Source of the DNA: Nemopilema nomurai
Lineage: Eukaryota > Cnidaria > Scyphozoa > Rhizostomeae > Rhizostomatidae
DNA length: 64,000 bases
NCBI GenBank assembly: GCA_003864495.1
Contig: ML133493.1
Location: 2,611,820-2,675,819, forward strand
Reading direction: 5' to 3'
Positions 38,674-51,860 of the stretch are shown here, one piece after another; position 1 is the first letter of the stretch; the number at the start of each line of letters is the position of its first letter. The position numbers were made by a program, and so were the translations under genes. Under the pieces are notes generated by a model. That model had not been told where the DNA came from. It worked only from the letters and a program-made list of their open reading frames with translations, and did not search any database.

Positions 38674-41600
38674 CTTGGCAAAGAAGAGGTGTCTCTCGTC
38701 GTCGGGTTAACAAGGTAAATGCTCCACTTTGTAGTACTTGTTTCAGGCAAATAATCTCGTGAACACTGCTCGTCAGTTAAAACAGTTAGGAATGATTTAA
38801 TGGCGTGAATGAGAATAAGTCAAATTCCTCCATGACCAGTGTTGGGTAATCAACAGGCCAAGTTTACTTAGATATTTGCTCTTTAAACATGGTAGATTAC
38901 AAGAGGATATATTTAAACAAAGGACGTTTCTTGTTGATAACCGTAAGTTGACGCTTGATCACTGTTTGTTTCACCTATGCCTTCTCTGTGATTAGGTGCA
39001 TTTTCACCAAAGTCAGCCAAGACAGTGTCGGCTCAAGCGATTCGTAACTGTGGGATTTTAAATAAACATACAATATTCTTAATCAACTACATTTGTTAAG
39101 TTAGGTACAGACTTCTCATGTTCCAATCGCAGATGAACCTTTCTTTGTAATAACAGAAACCATCCACTCGCGATATAACTAAGAAGCTGGTATGAGTTTC
39201 CCAATAAAAGCCCAGTCTCGGACGAAGTTTTCATTCTTAATGGCACAAAGACTGTCTTAACACAGGCACCAAATCAGGAAGAATCTTTGCAATCTTGCAG
39301 CGTATACTAATCTTTAGCAGAGTTAGTTCCAAGAACACCAGACCAACAATTAATAACGTCGAAAATGAAATTACGATCAAAGTGCGGTTTATGCACTGTA
39401 GAACATGGTTTTGGAAACGTTTTATTCGTAATTTTTACACCTTGAATCGTCTGCTATTTTTCAATTCTTCGGCCTTCGATCTGTGAAAACGGAAATACTA
39501 TCCAGGGGTCTGCAATGACATGCAATTAAAGTTCATCTGTCTATTTTTCTTTAATCTACCCTCTAATTGTTGAAACAGCAAATAAGTCTTTGCTTGAAGA
39601 GTTCATCGACAGCCTAAAGTGATGTATTGGCAGCGACAAAGTTCAGGTGAAGCTTTTTCATTCACCACTTAAAAAATTCCAATTCATCTATCCAAGGGAT
39701 CTCCTAATTACACCAGCATTTGGAGACTTAAGCTTGTTCGCGCCTAGAATAACCATGGACTGGTCAAGGGTAACCCTTTCTGTAGCAGCCTTTCTTTCAG
39801 AAGGCATCTCATCGGAGCGTCTGTGGTTTTGCCTCTCTTTCTATCGGTTGTCGTGATTTTCCTCTGACCATGCTTCCATCGCCCGCCTCTGTCCCTTTCA
39901 TTCAATAAAGCTATTTGCGGTTGCTTGCCAGCCTGCATACTAAGAAATCGCAGCAACTATAAAATGTACTTCTTCACTAGAGACGCTTAATCGGAGATTT
40001 CTATAATGTTGCTGGGAAAGCCACGCCTAGCATCGCGCACCAGCCCACTCGATAAACTACATCATCAATTCAGATTGGAAAGCCACATTGGCCTGTGATT
40101 TTACGATCTGACCTACTGCTTCTATGTTTCGGTTCTAGATAGTTTTCTGAATCTTATTCGATTGTTTCCCTTTATTTCATAGCTGTTATTTCAGGGTTTT
40201 ATCGATGCAGGCTCAACAAGAGTTTGCATTCCGCACAGACCTCTGTTCATTGTTGTGTACAGTCGACAGAACCTATCCCCAAGACACTTTTTTGTGCAAA
40301 AGTTTGAAATCTAGGCGAGACCAACATTTGACAGAAACGAATGCAATTCTTTATGAGTCACCCATGCATTCTTTCCTGCCGACGAAAAACTTTGCCAAGT
40401 CTCCGATTCTTGTCCCAACAAATGTGGTTTTCGAATCCTTCATTGCTTGAGTGGTCTAGTTTATTTGCTATTTTAAAGTCATTTACGTGTTACAACGCTT
40501 TCTTCATTCTTTATTAACACAGCCCACACAATGTACGACAATATTAATATCAAATAACAGCATGAATACAATAATGACTTTTAACAATTTTATCTTATGG
40601 AGAGTAATTCAACTTTCCTTAAAGATACCAAAATTGAATTTGATCCAATATTGTTGGGTGTTTCAGTATGTGAAAAGAGTTCAAACGTGAAATTCAAGGA
40701 AAGGTTGATGGGAAAATAGGAGCTTGTTGCTGTTAAGCAAAGTTACTAAAAGTATGAATGCCGCTAAAGTTTCTTTAAAAGAGTTGGGTTACATTAGGTC
40801 TAGAAGCAGAAAATGAGAGGGTGGAGTTCTTTGCTGCAAATACTTGTAGAGTTCTTTTTGCAATTGTGTGGAGCATTAATGTAGTATAAGTGGAGAATAA
40901 TTAATGTCGCATAAATCGAATATATCACTCGATACCAATTAAAGTTGTTTTTTAATTCCCTTACTAACCAATGGGATGGGCCAACAGAAACGTTATGCTT
41001 GGGCAAACAAGTGCTCTTCATGCTTAGAATCTAATAGCCATACTTCAAGGAAATATCCTTAAACTGGCAGAGTAGTAAACGTACGAAAAAGTGTTAATCG
41101 GAGCATCTACATCCCAGCTAAAACCAGCGGTTTAATTAAGAATGAAGTTCTTTATTTGGTGTGGAGCAATTTATTAAGGTCTCATATGGTCTTGGCCCAT
41201 GTGTTCCATCTATCGCGTTGCATTCAAAAGCAAGGACAGGAAAGGAGCAAAGCATTTTGGGAGACATTTCGACATTCGTGTTTTTCGGCATTTCCCTTCT
41301 GCAGCTGCGTCCACGCTTCTCGGTTGCCGCGCGGGTCTTTAAGGCAGGGAAACTGAAGAAGGAATTTGTAAAAGCAATTACCAAACCTGTAAATAAATCA
41401 GTTTTGATTTGCAATTTCTTTAAAGTTATGCAGTTTAATAATATATTAGGTTTGGTTGGTTTTCTTTGAAACAGCAACCAATTTTACTGAGAATCGCTTC
41501 TAGGTGCTGTTACAACGACAAACAGGAAACAGCACTCTTTGTTATGCCTTGAAATTAGCCGCTCGTTTTCTATAAAGAGTTTGAACACACATACTTGTAG

Positions 41601-42345
41601 TAAATGCCGACCATCTATGCCAAACTATATTTGTCGTTAAGCATAGATTCACGACGAAAGACTTCAAAGTCCTTGGGGCATTGTGCCTCAAAGCGTTGAT
41701 ATATAACGAAACACATTGCTCTTCTAACTATATAACAAGGTTCTCATGGTTCCGCAGCTCAAAACCAAACGCGTTTGTACTGACACTAAATCATGAATTA
41801 TTTTATGCGTTATCTTTTACCAACTTTTGCAAAAACATCGTCACTGATGCTGCGTAAAGCACTCGGTTTCGCTCAAAAATTCTCTTGGCAAGCATTTAGA
41901 CTGGTAACTGCAAAAAGTGGCACAAAGGCACAAAGGCACAAAGAGTGGAAGGTCCCTAAGTGTTGTCTCAGCTCTGCATAACTTGTGTCATTGAAGGCTT
42001 GCAATAGGCCAGCATCAAATGCAGAATCCAGTTTCTCTAATTACTTAAACCTGGTTAAATATTTTGCAATAAAGAATAATAGAACAACCACACAACCCAC
42101 TCTGTGATGGCAAAGAAAAGAAATTAACTGCGACATGTGCACGGTACAAACATTGCCCCATACTTTTCTAGGTCATCTTGTGCGAGTGCATTATCATGCA
42201 CCCCTGTTTGCAGAGTTCTGCTTAGTGTCTGTTAAGCAAACAACAAATATTTGACTTTGAATTCAGCCCGGTTTTCCCAGGTCCATTCAATGACTGATTG
42301 CATAACTGAAGGATCTTTAGTCCAGAAATCTATGTTTGTCTTGCA
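38674..42345. other. Intergenic DNA, no gene recognised
   Basis: Both strands of 41130-41480 stay open for about 100 codons, but the frames mirror one another and match nothing known. A short GGCACAAA-type repeat is at about 41919-41945. Confidence 0.5.
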
Positions 42346-42423
42346 GATAATACTGGGTCAGCTGCCTGAAATAGACGCGTGGTACGACAGTTGCACGAGT
42401 GACCGAGCGGCAAGCAGAGCAAG
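42346..42423 (+). promoter_or_regulatory. 5' leader of the P450 gene with possible intron acceptor
   Basis: A strong splice acceptor (TTTGTCTTGCAG) ends at 42346, followed by 77 bases with no ATG before the P450 start codon, which has A at -3. A 5' UTR intron is therefore possible. A GACGCGTGG string near 42374 contains the GCGTG core of xenobiotic response elements; this may be chance. Confidence 0.3.
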
Positions 42424-43932
42424 ATGCTTCACTATCTCCTGTTGGCAGCAGTTTTCGTATCGCTTGTTGCAGCCTTTGTCGGCTTGGTGTTGAAGCGGTC
42501 TTCGAATCAGCAGAAAACCGCCGGCCTTCCGCCGTCACCCCCTCGTTACCCCCTTCTGGGAAACCTGCTGCTACTGAAGAAGAGCCCCCACATTGACATA
42601 ACCGAACTCTCTAAAGAGTATGGCGGCATTTTCACATTTTGGTTCGGCAGATCAAAGCCAGTTGTGATAATAAGCGACCAGAAGATTGCGAGAGAAGCCT
42701 TCGTGCAAGGGGCAACGGCATTGTCGGGAAGACCCCAGAGATACTCCGGGAGCGTGTACACAAAGAACTTCAAAGGCGTCGTTCTCAGAGATGATAATAA
42801 GGAGTGGGCCTTCCAAAGACGCTTGGGCCATCAAGCTCTGAAGACGCTGGGCGAAGAGAAGTTCTTCACGGAGAGCATCATCCACGAGGAATGCAGCGCG
42901 CTGGTCGAACGCATCAACAGGCGCATCGTATTTAGCAACATCATGGACTTGCGCCAGGACATGGAGCTGTCTTCGCTGAATGTCATGTGTGCCCTGCTTT
43001 TCGGATCCCGCTACTCAGAGGAAGACCCCGAGTTCCATCGGATTTCGCAGGCGAACGCCTGGTTCATCGAAGGCATCAAGTCGGGCAACGTTGTAGACGG
43101 CTTCCCAATTCTGCGCTATTTGCCGTACCGGCCGCTCAAGCTGCTGCGCGACTTCGTCAAGGTCCGCGATGAGATTTTAGAGAGGAAACTGAAGGAGCAC
43201 GAAGAGAGCTATGTCCCCGGTGCAATACGAGACTTTACAGACGCTCTTGTTGAGACACAGAGGCAAGAACAAAACAAGACAAATCATACACGTGTTGACA
43301 GTCTAGCTCTAATGTCCGACCTCTTCCTCACCGGTACGGAAACAACATCAACCACTCTAAAGTGGGCGGTCCGGTACCTTTCGTTCTGGCCCGAGACGCA
43401 AGAAAGGGCCTACGATGCTCTGCGAAAGTTCCAGGGAGAAATGCCGAAATTCAGTGATAGGAAGAATCTACCATACATCGAGGCCCTGATGGCTGAAGTT
43501 CTCCGTATGGGGTCCATTTCACCATTTTCAGTTCCGCACAAGGCAACGTGTGATACCGAGCTTTGTGGCTACAAACTACCGAAGGGAACGATTTTAATGA
43601 TGAACATATACGGTATACACTATAATCCTAATCAGTGGGATGAACCGCACCAATTCAAACCGGAAAGATTCATTCATCCGGAAGGACACTACTATGTTCC
43701 GAACTCCAGTTATGTGCCATTTTCAATCGGCAGAAGAGTTTGCCTGGGAGAGACACTTGCAAAACGAGAGCTGTTTCTCTTCTTGTGTTACTTGATAAAA
43801 AATTTCCGGTTTGATAAATGTGAGAATGAAGATATCAACATGCAGGGCAAATTCGGTGCTACGTTGACTCCGAAGCCGTTCCGGGTAAAAGTGACCAGAA
43901 GGACTGTGGAGCAGATTTCAATTTCGTCTTGA
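42424..43932 (+). CDS. Cytochrome P450 monooxygenase, clan 2 (CYP1/CYP2/CYP17-like), intronless
   Basis: Haem-thiolate enzyme that oxidises lipophilic substrates, expected in the endoplasmic reticulum with a P450 reductase partner. The 502-residue open frame has the usual length for the family. In order: N-terminal membrane anchor (about 3-23), Pro-rich hinge LPPSPPRYPLLGN (35-47), C-helix WAFQR (128-132), I-helix LTGTETTSTT (302-311), ExxR EVLR (358-361), PERF (413-416), and haem loop FSIGRRVCLGE with the ligand Cys440. The C-terminal third resembles vertebrate CYP1 and CYP17 (VPFSIGRRVCLGETLAKREL), placing it in clan 2, but the exact family and substrate cannot be read from the sequence. 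The I-helix has Thr where most P450s have Ala. The coding region is a single exon, unlike the two intron-rich genes upstream, and its first half is distinctly GC-rich. No frameshift or stop interrupts it, so it should be functional. Confidence 0.97.
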   Translation: MLHYLLLAAVFVSLVAAFVGLVLKRSSNQQKTAGLPPSPPRYPLLGNLLLLKKSPHIDITELSKEYGGIFTFWFGRSKPVVIISDQKIAREAFVQGATALSGRPQRYSGSVYTKNFKGVVLRDDNKEWAFQRRLGHQALKTLGEEKFFTESIIHEECSALVERINRRIVFSNIMDLRQDMELSSLNVMCALLFGSRYSEEDPEFHRISQANAWFIEGIKSGNVVDGFPILRYLPYRPLKLLRDFVKVRDEILERKLKEHEESYVPGAIRDFTDALVETQRQEQNKTNHTRVDSLALMSDLFLTGTETTSTTLKWAVRYLSFWPETQERAYDALRKFQGEMPKFSDRKNLPYIEALMAEVLRMGSISPFSVPHKATCDTELCGYKLPKGTILMMNIYGIHYNPNQWDEPHQFKPERFIHPEGHYYVPNSSYVPFSIGRRVCLGETLAKRELFLFLCYLIKNFRFDKCENEDINMQGKFGATLTPKPFRVKVTRRTVEQISISS

Positions 43933-43943
43933 TCATCCCATAT

Positions 43944-44010
43944 AATCAGAACTATCAGATTCTAATCAGAACTATCAGATTCTAATCAGAACTATCAGAA
44001 CTATCAGATT
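43944..44010. repeat. 20-base tandem repeat in the P450 3' flank
   Basis: AATCAGAACTATCAGATTCT repeats about three and a third times, starting 12 bases after the stop codon. It would lie in the 3' UTR. Confidence 0.85.
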
Positions 44011-44073
44011 CAGAGTCTAACCGCTTAAGCTTGCTATACAGACTCGCACGAGAGAACAGCAATAATGATCGTT

Positions 44074-44137
44074 GAATCGAATGAGAATCTAATGAGAATC
44101 GAATGAGAATCGAATGAGAATCGAATGAGAATCTAAC
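44074..44137. repeat. 11-base tandem repeat in the P450 3' flank
   Basis: GAATCGAATGA-type units repeat about five to six times with T/G variation. It is separated from the 20-base repeat by about 60 bases. The minus-strand open frame over it is a repeat artefact. Confidence 0.85.
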
Positions 44138-44140
44138 TTC

Positions 44141-47100
44141 AATGCAGGCACATTCTGTAGGAAACACGTAAATTTTTTGCCATTAATGCTTTTAACCATA
44201 AGCAACAATTTAACTCTGCTGGATGGAAAATCTTAATTACGGAAAATTTTGTAAATTCAATACGTGTATCTTTTTATTATTTGCTCTCGGTACACTGCAA
44301 TATGCAAAGAGAGGGCAGTGCAAATTCCCCTCTCCCTCCAATTTGTAAATACAAGTATCATACCAACACCTTTCTGTTTGCTATTTAAAAGAAAAAGTTA
44401 AACCTTAATAGTTCTATAGTTTCTTCTTCAACAGCGTAATCTGGCCTCATATTTTGAAAGGAACAAGGGATAAGATTTATATTGAGGTGCTGTAAGCAAT
44501 TCCGATAGAAATGAAGACATTTTGGTTTACAAAAGTGCTTCACACCAAATCTCCAGGACCCACAAAGAAAGACCACAGCAAGATCTACTAAAACATCTCA
44601 ATTTCTAAATGATTTTTGAATAGCCATGACCAGGTTTTGATTTGCACTTGTAAGTTGAATTGCAAGTATGATATTGTCTATATCTAGCTTCGATTTGACT
44701 TCAATAGCTGATTTAGCACGAATTAATTAAAGCTTTTATGCATGTATTGCATGGACAAATTATATGTATCATAAAACATATGTAAGCAGCTAGCGTTTTT
44801 CTGTCTAGAGATCTATGAACAGGTCATCACACTTTCCATATCAAAAGTCTATTCACTTTTACATTGTTTGCGACAACAATTTCCCATCAGTATGGGTAGC
44901 TTAGCTGGCAGGTTCAAAAGCAACTTAGATTTTCTAAAGGTTAATTTTCCCCTCACAGCTGTGTGATATTATATGAAATTAAATATAATATAGCATGTTT
45001 AACATAGAATACAACGCAGCGAATACACAGAAGGGCCAAAACAGAGGAGCAGCCAAGAAGACTGCAGGTATTTATGTTCAAATAAACACAACAAGGCAAA
45101 TAAAGATAAAGAATGCACAGACTTCTGTTGCAAGAGAAATTGGAAATTGAAATTATTTTTGTTTTCCGATTAAAAACTTTCTATCAAAACAAGTAGAACA
45201 GGAACGTATTATGATGGAAAAGTGCAACGGTTTATTGATTGTTTATGTCCGGCCAATCGCTGATCAATAATTGATATTGGATCAGACGATACTACCAGGA
45301 CATGAAAGTTCAGCTCAAAACGAAGGACTGGATTCGTTTTGTTTGACAGGTAAACATTTGAAGTCGAGCAGAAGTGAGGTAGCCTTGTTCTGGTTACATC
45401 CCTACGTTGTTTGGCTTGGGGTGTGCCCGCAAAGTCATAATCTCTTAAAACAAATCGATGCAATTTATCAGGTTGTTTTTAAAAATCCGAGGGACATCTT
45501 TCTCAATCAACATGGCTGAAAAGCAATTCTTTCAAAGGCGGTCCCAACCATGGGATAGGGGCACAGTTTCGTAAATACTTTGTTGTGAAATCTCAGACTT
45601 GAGACCTGTCGAGACCCTTTGCCTCGTAAAATATTTCGAGACCTTCAATCTGATTACAAACGTCTTATGAAAAGTATTTAGTATTTTGCAATTCCATCTG
45701 ATAGTGATGTGCATGCACTGTTACCGCGAATTTCATTAGGGTTTGAGTCAGTCTTCATAAGACATTTCATTTCATATCAATGTCGTGACTTTAAAACAAA
45801 TCTTGTATTATACAAATAATAAATTAGTTATGAGATGATAAAAAGCAAAGAAAGCCGCTTGCAAATAAAGTTGGATATCTTCAGGAATGTGTTTGAGCTG
45901 CAGCCAGACCGTGTAAAATCGATAAACTCCAGTTTTTGGGCAACCGTCTTGTTTACCATATGCTGGTTATGGTTCGGGCAGGTAAAGAGAGCAAGTTCAC
46001 AGAGAATAAGCACCCCACACTGAGAATCCCCCATTCTACACAGAATGGAATGGCTGAAATGTTGTAGCAACTCTTTAACGTTTGGGTGCATACTTTTGCA
46101 CTCATCATTTAAGCTTGAAAGCAAATGGAAGAGGGCTTGAAATTTTGCCCTTTTTAGAATCAATCATGTATAAGTATTACGGGATACAGGCTACGGATTT
46201 GATTGAATTGACTATTTCAATTCTAAACGCCTTCTGATGTGGCGAATCAATTGGGGGTGTTTCTGGCAAGGGTGGGTCCAATATTTTACTGTCTCACTCA
46301 ATCAAGCCCAAGGTACTCCACCCATGCCCTCTGCCCCTTTTGAACCCAGGTGTCCCTATATCTAAGAAGCAGTCATGATATCACTATGTCCATCAAGGTC
46401 TTTTGAATTATTCATAACTAGAGACGTGTTTTTATTGAGAAGTGTCAAGTTTGTACGCCATCATGTCATCTCATGTCTATTACTTTTGAAATGTTCTTTC
46501 AGACTTCATAGAAACCATTTAATCGTCCCTATACTTGCCTGTTTCTCGCTTTACGAAACAGCTTTGAAGCATTTAAAAAAATGTTATCGATGACAAAACA
46601 CCCTCTGATATCAGGAATGTTGTGTGATTTTACGGTAGATTAATAATTAGAAAAAAACCCAAAAATGAGGCTAGCCAATTCAGATCAAAGCATACTTCAC
46701 TTTTGACACGAAGAGTTTCTGGAGAGTAGGATCCAGCTTCGTAATATGATATAGTTTCACCTTTGCTTGCAATATCTCTTACAATGTATCCAGAATCGGA
46801 TTTCTCTATAACGAAAAGTAAATCATGATATTAGTGGCTCAACAAAAGTTGGTTAAACCTTTGATATGCGCCGTTAAATCTCTTCCCATGGCAACAAGGT
46901 GTTTCAAATGCTTGAAGGCTTTTGAAAAAACAGCAGAGTTTTTCCAGCTGTTGCTAACAGATAAGGGTGGCCTAAACTGCCAGCAACGAGGCTTTTTATG
47001 GGTGTATATTTCACCATAACAAGTAGCCTGTCAACAACAGGGGTCTGGTAAGGGTTAATGTCATTCACCTAATCAAGAAGTTATTAAGCTAGAATCGAAT

Positions 47101-50100
47101 CGCAATACAAAACAATAGGGCCTATAGCTGGTACCAGGCTTTCTGAATTTATTTGCTGTCAGTGACAGACGTTTTTGAAACTAAGATCTCTGAAAGATAT
47201 TTGAGAGGGCTTACAGCAAAAAAACTTTTGGCCATATTTATTTGAGAGGTAGAGGTGAAAAAATGACAATTAGAATAGCGGATATGCAAAAATACCTGAC
47301 GTGATTAAAATTTCAGCTAAGAACCATTTCATTACTATTCAATAACGCTCAATATTTCTGATTAATTTCAGTGCTTTGAGATGCCGATTGCATTAGTTTG
47401 TAACTAGCTTAGGAAGTTGCATGAAAGGTTATTGTTAAACTAATCTTAAGACTTACAAGGAAACAAAACGAGCACAAGACCATACAAAGCAAGATAGTCC
47501 AGTTTTTTTTTGTATTCTGACATTTTTCATAAATCAGGGGTTTATTTACCCTGAAAATACAAATTACAGGAAATGGTGACATTCTTAAACTTAGGAAATT
47601 ACATAAATGAATAGTAAAAGGATTTTATAACCTCACTGACGTTTAATTGCCTATTGAAATTTTTAGTATTGGACACGCTTTCAAACATACATAAGCCCAG
47701 TTTTCATATAGTTAATTGACACCATGATTCTTTTGTTCTTAAAATTCAATATAATGCAGGAAATGGGGCTTAATTGTTGGTTATGGAAGAACATTTCCTT
47801 GTTCTAAGCTAGTGCAGCTAGTGCACCGAAAAATCCAAGGGGGCAAAATATAATATTCTTTTCAATTTTTGGGATATAATGTGTCAAAATTTTATCAAAT
47901 GGCTTTGCATTGCATAGCAAGAAGGCATAATTCATAGAAATCCAGAATTCTCTTAGACATTATCTTTGCTGTTGCAGTTTGACACCTCGTGCAATGTTAA
48001 CTTTCTAACTTCCTCTCTACAGTCCAGAATGTGCCAACAAGCTAGATCTATTTTTTGCTTCAAATACAATATTACTTGGCATTGTCTCTTGATTATCGAC
48101 ATTGATATTTAAGAATTTGAAGATTGGAATTGCCAACATTTTCATTTTGTAGGGAAGAGAAGGCTTTTCTGTAAAGCCTCAAAGAGTATAAAAAGAGTAT
48201 AATACGTACTTGCACAATAAACGGGTTGGTCATTTCAAAACCTCGTCAAGAATGCAGTAACATAGTAAAAACTCATTGGGTGGGTGTGGGTAGGTAGTTT
48301 TTGGCTTCATGAATGGATGAATTCAAGGCTTTAAAGAGATGGGCATTTAATCCTGCGGTCTCAATATTCATCGATGACTTTGAGTCACTTTCAGCACACG
48401 CCCACTGTTATTAAAATGCCAACTTTTCTCAAGATGGCATTAATCTAGTTGTTAAATGATGAAATCAGGGAGATGCAACAATAAGGAAGTCTAAAATCTT
48501 AAGACGATTAAGGATGAAGTCGTTTAATAAATTATTGATCCGTTCTTGGTTTCCCATTATGGAATTTATCGTATTGGAAGGATCAATGTGTTTGTATGCT
48601 TTGGTATTCACTGAAAGGTTGTTGGGCTCGAGCTTAAATTTATTTTTGGTAGAAAGTAGGTTCAATGGGATCATCAACTCTAACCATGATAACGAATGAC
48701 TCAATAATGGAAATAGGGACGGCTCAAGCAAACGAACGTGTCAGTAAAGGAAAGATAATCAAGTGTATCATTAAACTGACGCGCTATGAAGTACCTTGCA
48801 CAGGTGATTGAGCACATGAAATTATTGAAGAGTCTCATTGATGCTTGGAAAACGCATGGACCTTCGACAGATTTATTGAGCATTCATTCTGTCTCTTAAT
48901 AAATGAACGAAGTAAGACAATTGATCCATGTGCTGAAGTGGTTAAAAAACACCTACCCTAGCCTCTCCTAACCTAGTTCTCTTTACATAACTGAAACCTT
49001 CATAGCCCCAACATAGCAATTTGTTATGAACCATCTTGTGGACCAAGGCCTGGGCCCGAAGGCCTCGCGTAGCTGTGTGTTTTGATCACTAGCAGCAGCT
49101 TTCTTTGTACATTGACGAAAGAGGGTTGTGAAAAGGATGCTGGATGCGAAAGAGGCGATGAAGACAAAATTTTTTATTCCGAATTCATTAGAGACCTTCA
49201 GAAAGCCTTATTGTGGTAAGTTCAGAGAGATGAAATCCTGCATATCTTGACCGAATTGGATAAGCCTGTGTTGGTTCTATTTGATTCCGTATCGCTTTGT
49301 CCGACAAAGCAGAAGAAAAACACTCGTAAAAGCCTTGACTCCCCCTGTGATTTTCTTCCCTGTTTTGCTTGTGATGTAGATAGTCGACAAAGAAGCTTCC
49401 CACCCTTTGCACGTGGTTTGCTTTCTCTTTATGAAAAGCAAAGTAGGAAATTAGCTTCTCGATCTATAAACAGGTAATTAGAGGTAAAACGGATGTTCAT
49501 CAATTATCGTTATAAGAGAGCATTATAGAAATAAGTTGAAATGAAAGGCCTCAGTGCTGATGAAGTTAAACTTCTTAAGGCGACAAATGACTTAACTGCG
49601 ATATAGCAGTTAAAGATAGCAGTCAAATAAACGCTTCCCGTAGTAACAATGAAAACAGGCTCGATTCGATTGGGCTTTTTAAGCCTTTAGAGCTGGGACA
49701 ATGACGCACAATTGAGCACTACCCGGGGTGGCTTTTTCAGATTTACTAAATTTGGTATCAATTAAAGTTAGAAATTTTTATCTGTTTAAAGAGCGCACAT
49801 CAACTTAAGTGCGAAGTGAAAAATATTTTGATTGATTATAATATTGTAAATCGTTTGATGTTGATGTGGAGAAGAAAGCACGTGGAGCGGGTATTGGGGA
49901 GCAGAGTCTAGAAAAAGCTGTAACTTTTTTCAACTACTTACACTGTTTGTTATTACAGAAATTACTAATTAACCTTCCTCAAATGTGCCAATAACCGGCA
50001 AAACTTTCCTCCGGCTCCCAGCCGTGGATCCGTCAATTTTCTGGACCCTGTTGGGAAGATGGAGAAAGGAGAGATGCAAATGGGGGTGGTAACGGGAAGA

Positions 50101-51677
50101 AGAGGAGGTTATGAGCAAACAGAAGTCTGGAGTGTAGTTCTTGAAACAAGAGGTACGGGAGTGAGGCAAAAGTATACCCCGGTTGTGTGACATACTTATG
50201 AATGGAGGTCATCCTGTAGAAGAGAGAAGGCGAGGTTATGCGGGTCTTTGCAATAATGGTGTGTTAACTTAGGCAGGCAAGGAAAGTAGGTCATCCACAA
50301 TAAACCTAGGAATTTCAGTTTGTGTGGATTTTGCTTTACCAAGGTCAAGACCGGTGGCAGCACGAATTTATTCCAAGACACTTTATCAGCATCCAAAGCA
50401 AACTATGCACGTAGATTAAGCAACTGCTAGATTAGACGCAAATGCAGGGGAAGAATGATGGTGTTCTCAGTAAAGAATAAAGTTTGCTCGAAGCTTAAGT
50501 GACCTGGCGGTTCTCATCCCAGAGACAACGTTCAAAGGATGCCTCAAAGGGCAAATACTTCCACAAAGTCATAGTAAATTTCTTTAAGCGTAAGTGCAGT
50601 GCACCAAAGCCAGGTCCAGTCACCTTAAGCTGTTGTTCAGAATCCCGTAAGGACTCTGCGGCTGCATGCAACAACAATTGCCTCAAATTTCAGAACTTGG
50701 CGATTAGGGGATTTCGAGTAATTCCCTTCCTGTCCTGCAAATCCTCAAACGCTCGAGATTCTGTTCGAATTTCATTTTTAAAGGAGAACAAAGGTTCCGG
50801 TCAAGGTTGAGGCACGTCCTTGATTAAATTATAGCGTGCCAGCTGCACTGTACAAGTTTAATGGTATGGGTGTTGCCAAAGGCTGCCTTGCTAGTGGGGG
50901 GTGGGGACTGCACCCTTAAGGATTTTTCCAAGTATTCAAGGAGTTTCCATTCCGTTGTATTCTAAAGTAGTTGGTGGATGGCATAACTTAGTAATACGAT
51001 ATTGCCCCCACCAATTCCTTCTTTAATCAACAGCAAAAACATACATCATATACCACACCAAGTAATTTAGAGGGTACGTGTATTAGGCTAAGCGAGTCCT
51101 ATTTTACCTTTCCATTTGTATTCCATGACAGCAATGCTCCTCATAGATAGCGGAGCTTCGCTTGAGGTCTGGTGAACGTTCATATTCGATTAAAGTTAAC
51201 GACCATCCCACGAATTCAAACTTATCTTGCACTGTTTCATACTTTCAGGAGTTCTGACCAACCGAAATTGAGACGTTTCGCTTAAGCAAACGCGGATGAC
51301 AGACCTAGGAGTAGAATGTTTTATGTGAACCATTTACAGTAATCTAGCTTGAGAGATAGGTCTGGAATGTTTTACATTTTCAATGTATTATTCAATAAAG
51401 GACATTAATTCTGGAAATGCAATTATGATTAGAGTTGTCAAAGTGGTTGACGTAGTTTGGAGAGTTTGGGTTATGAAAAAGAAGGGTGATGATTAAACAT
51501 TCAGGCTCATTTCAACTGTCGGTCAGTAATCGGGAGACCAATTAAACCACCAGCTAAACGGAATATTAGAAATGAAGGCATAGAAATAACACTGAGTAGA
51601 ATAGATTAAAACAGAAAAGAGCTAAGGCGATGTAATCATCAGTTGAAGCTAAATATGGACTAAATCTACATTTCCAG
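44141..51677. other. Intergenic DNA, no gene recognised
   Basis: No convincing coding exon. Minus-strand open stretches near 49969-50193 and 50495-50686 (for example AESLRDSEQQLKVTGPGFG) have coding-like composition but no recognised family or matching splice sites. Confidence 0.5.
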
Positions 51678-51800
51678 CTTATCATTATCGTAGCATATCT
51701 CCATTGTGTTTTCATTGTAATTCTTTTTAACTTTCAGGCTGACGATCAGAGAGAAAAGTTTCAATTTCACCCAATGGAACCACCACCAACTAAGACTTGA
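51678..51800 (+). CDS. Exon-like segment: hydrophobic stretch plus short tail, unproven
   Basis: Open from an acceptor (CATTTCCAG) to a TGA. It encodes LIIIVAYLHCVFIVILFNF, which would span a membrane, then a polar tail with KFQFHPMEPPPTKT. A second acceptor at 51737 would keep only the tail. No upstream exon or family was found. The hydrophobic part is also what a T-rich polypyrimidine tract would encode by chance. Confidence 0.15.
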   Translation, partial: LIIIVAYLHCVFIVILFNFQADDQREKFQFHPMEPPPTKT

Positions 51801-51860
51801 GAAAAATTTAGAATATATGATGTAAATTCAGTATTGCTTCCTCGTTATCGTGCCCTTAAA

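Noticed and set aside
41136..41477. Overlapping open frames of about 100 codons on both strands
   Set aside because: Mutually antisense, no family resemblance, and no paired splice sites in matching phase.
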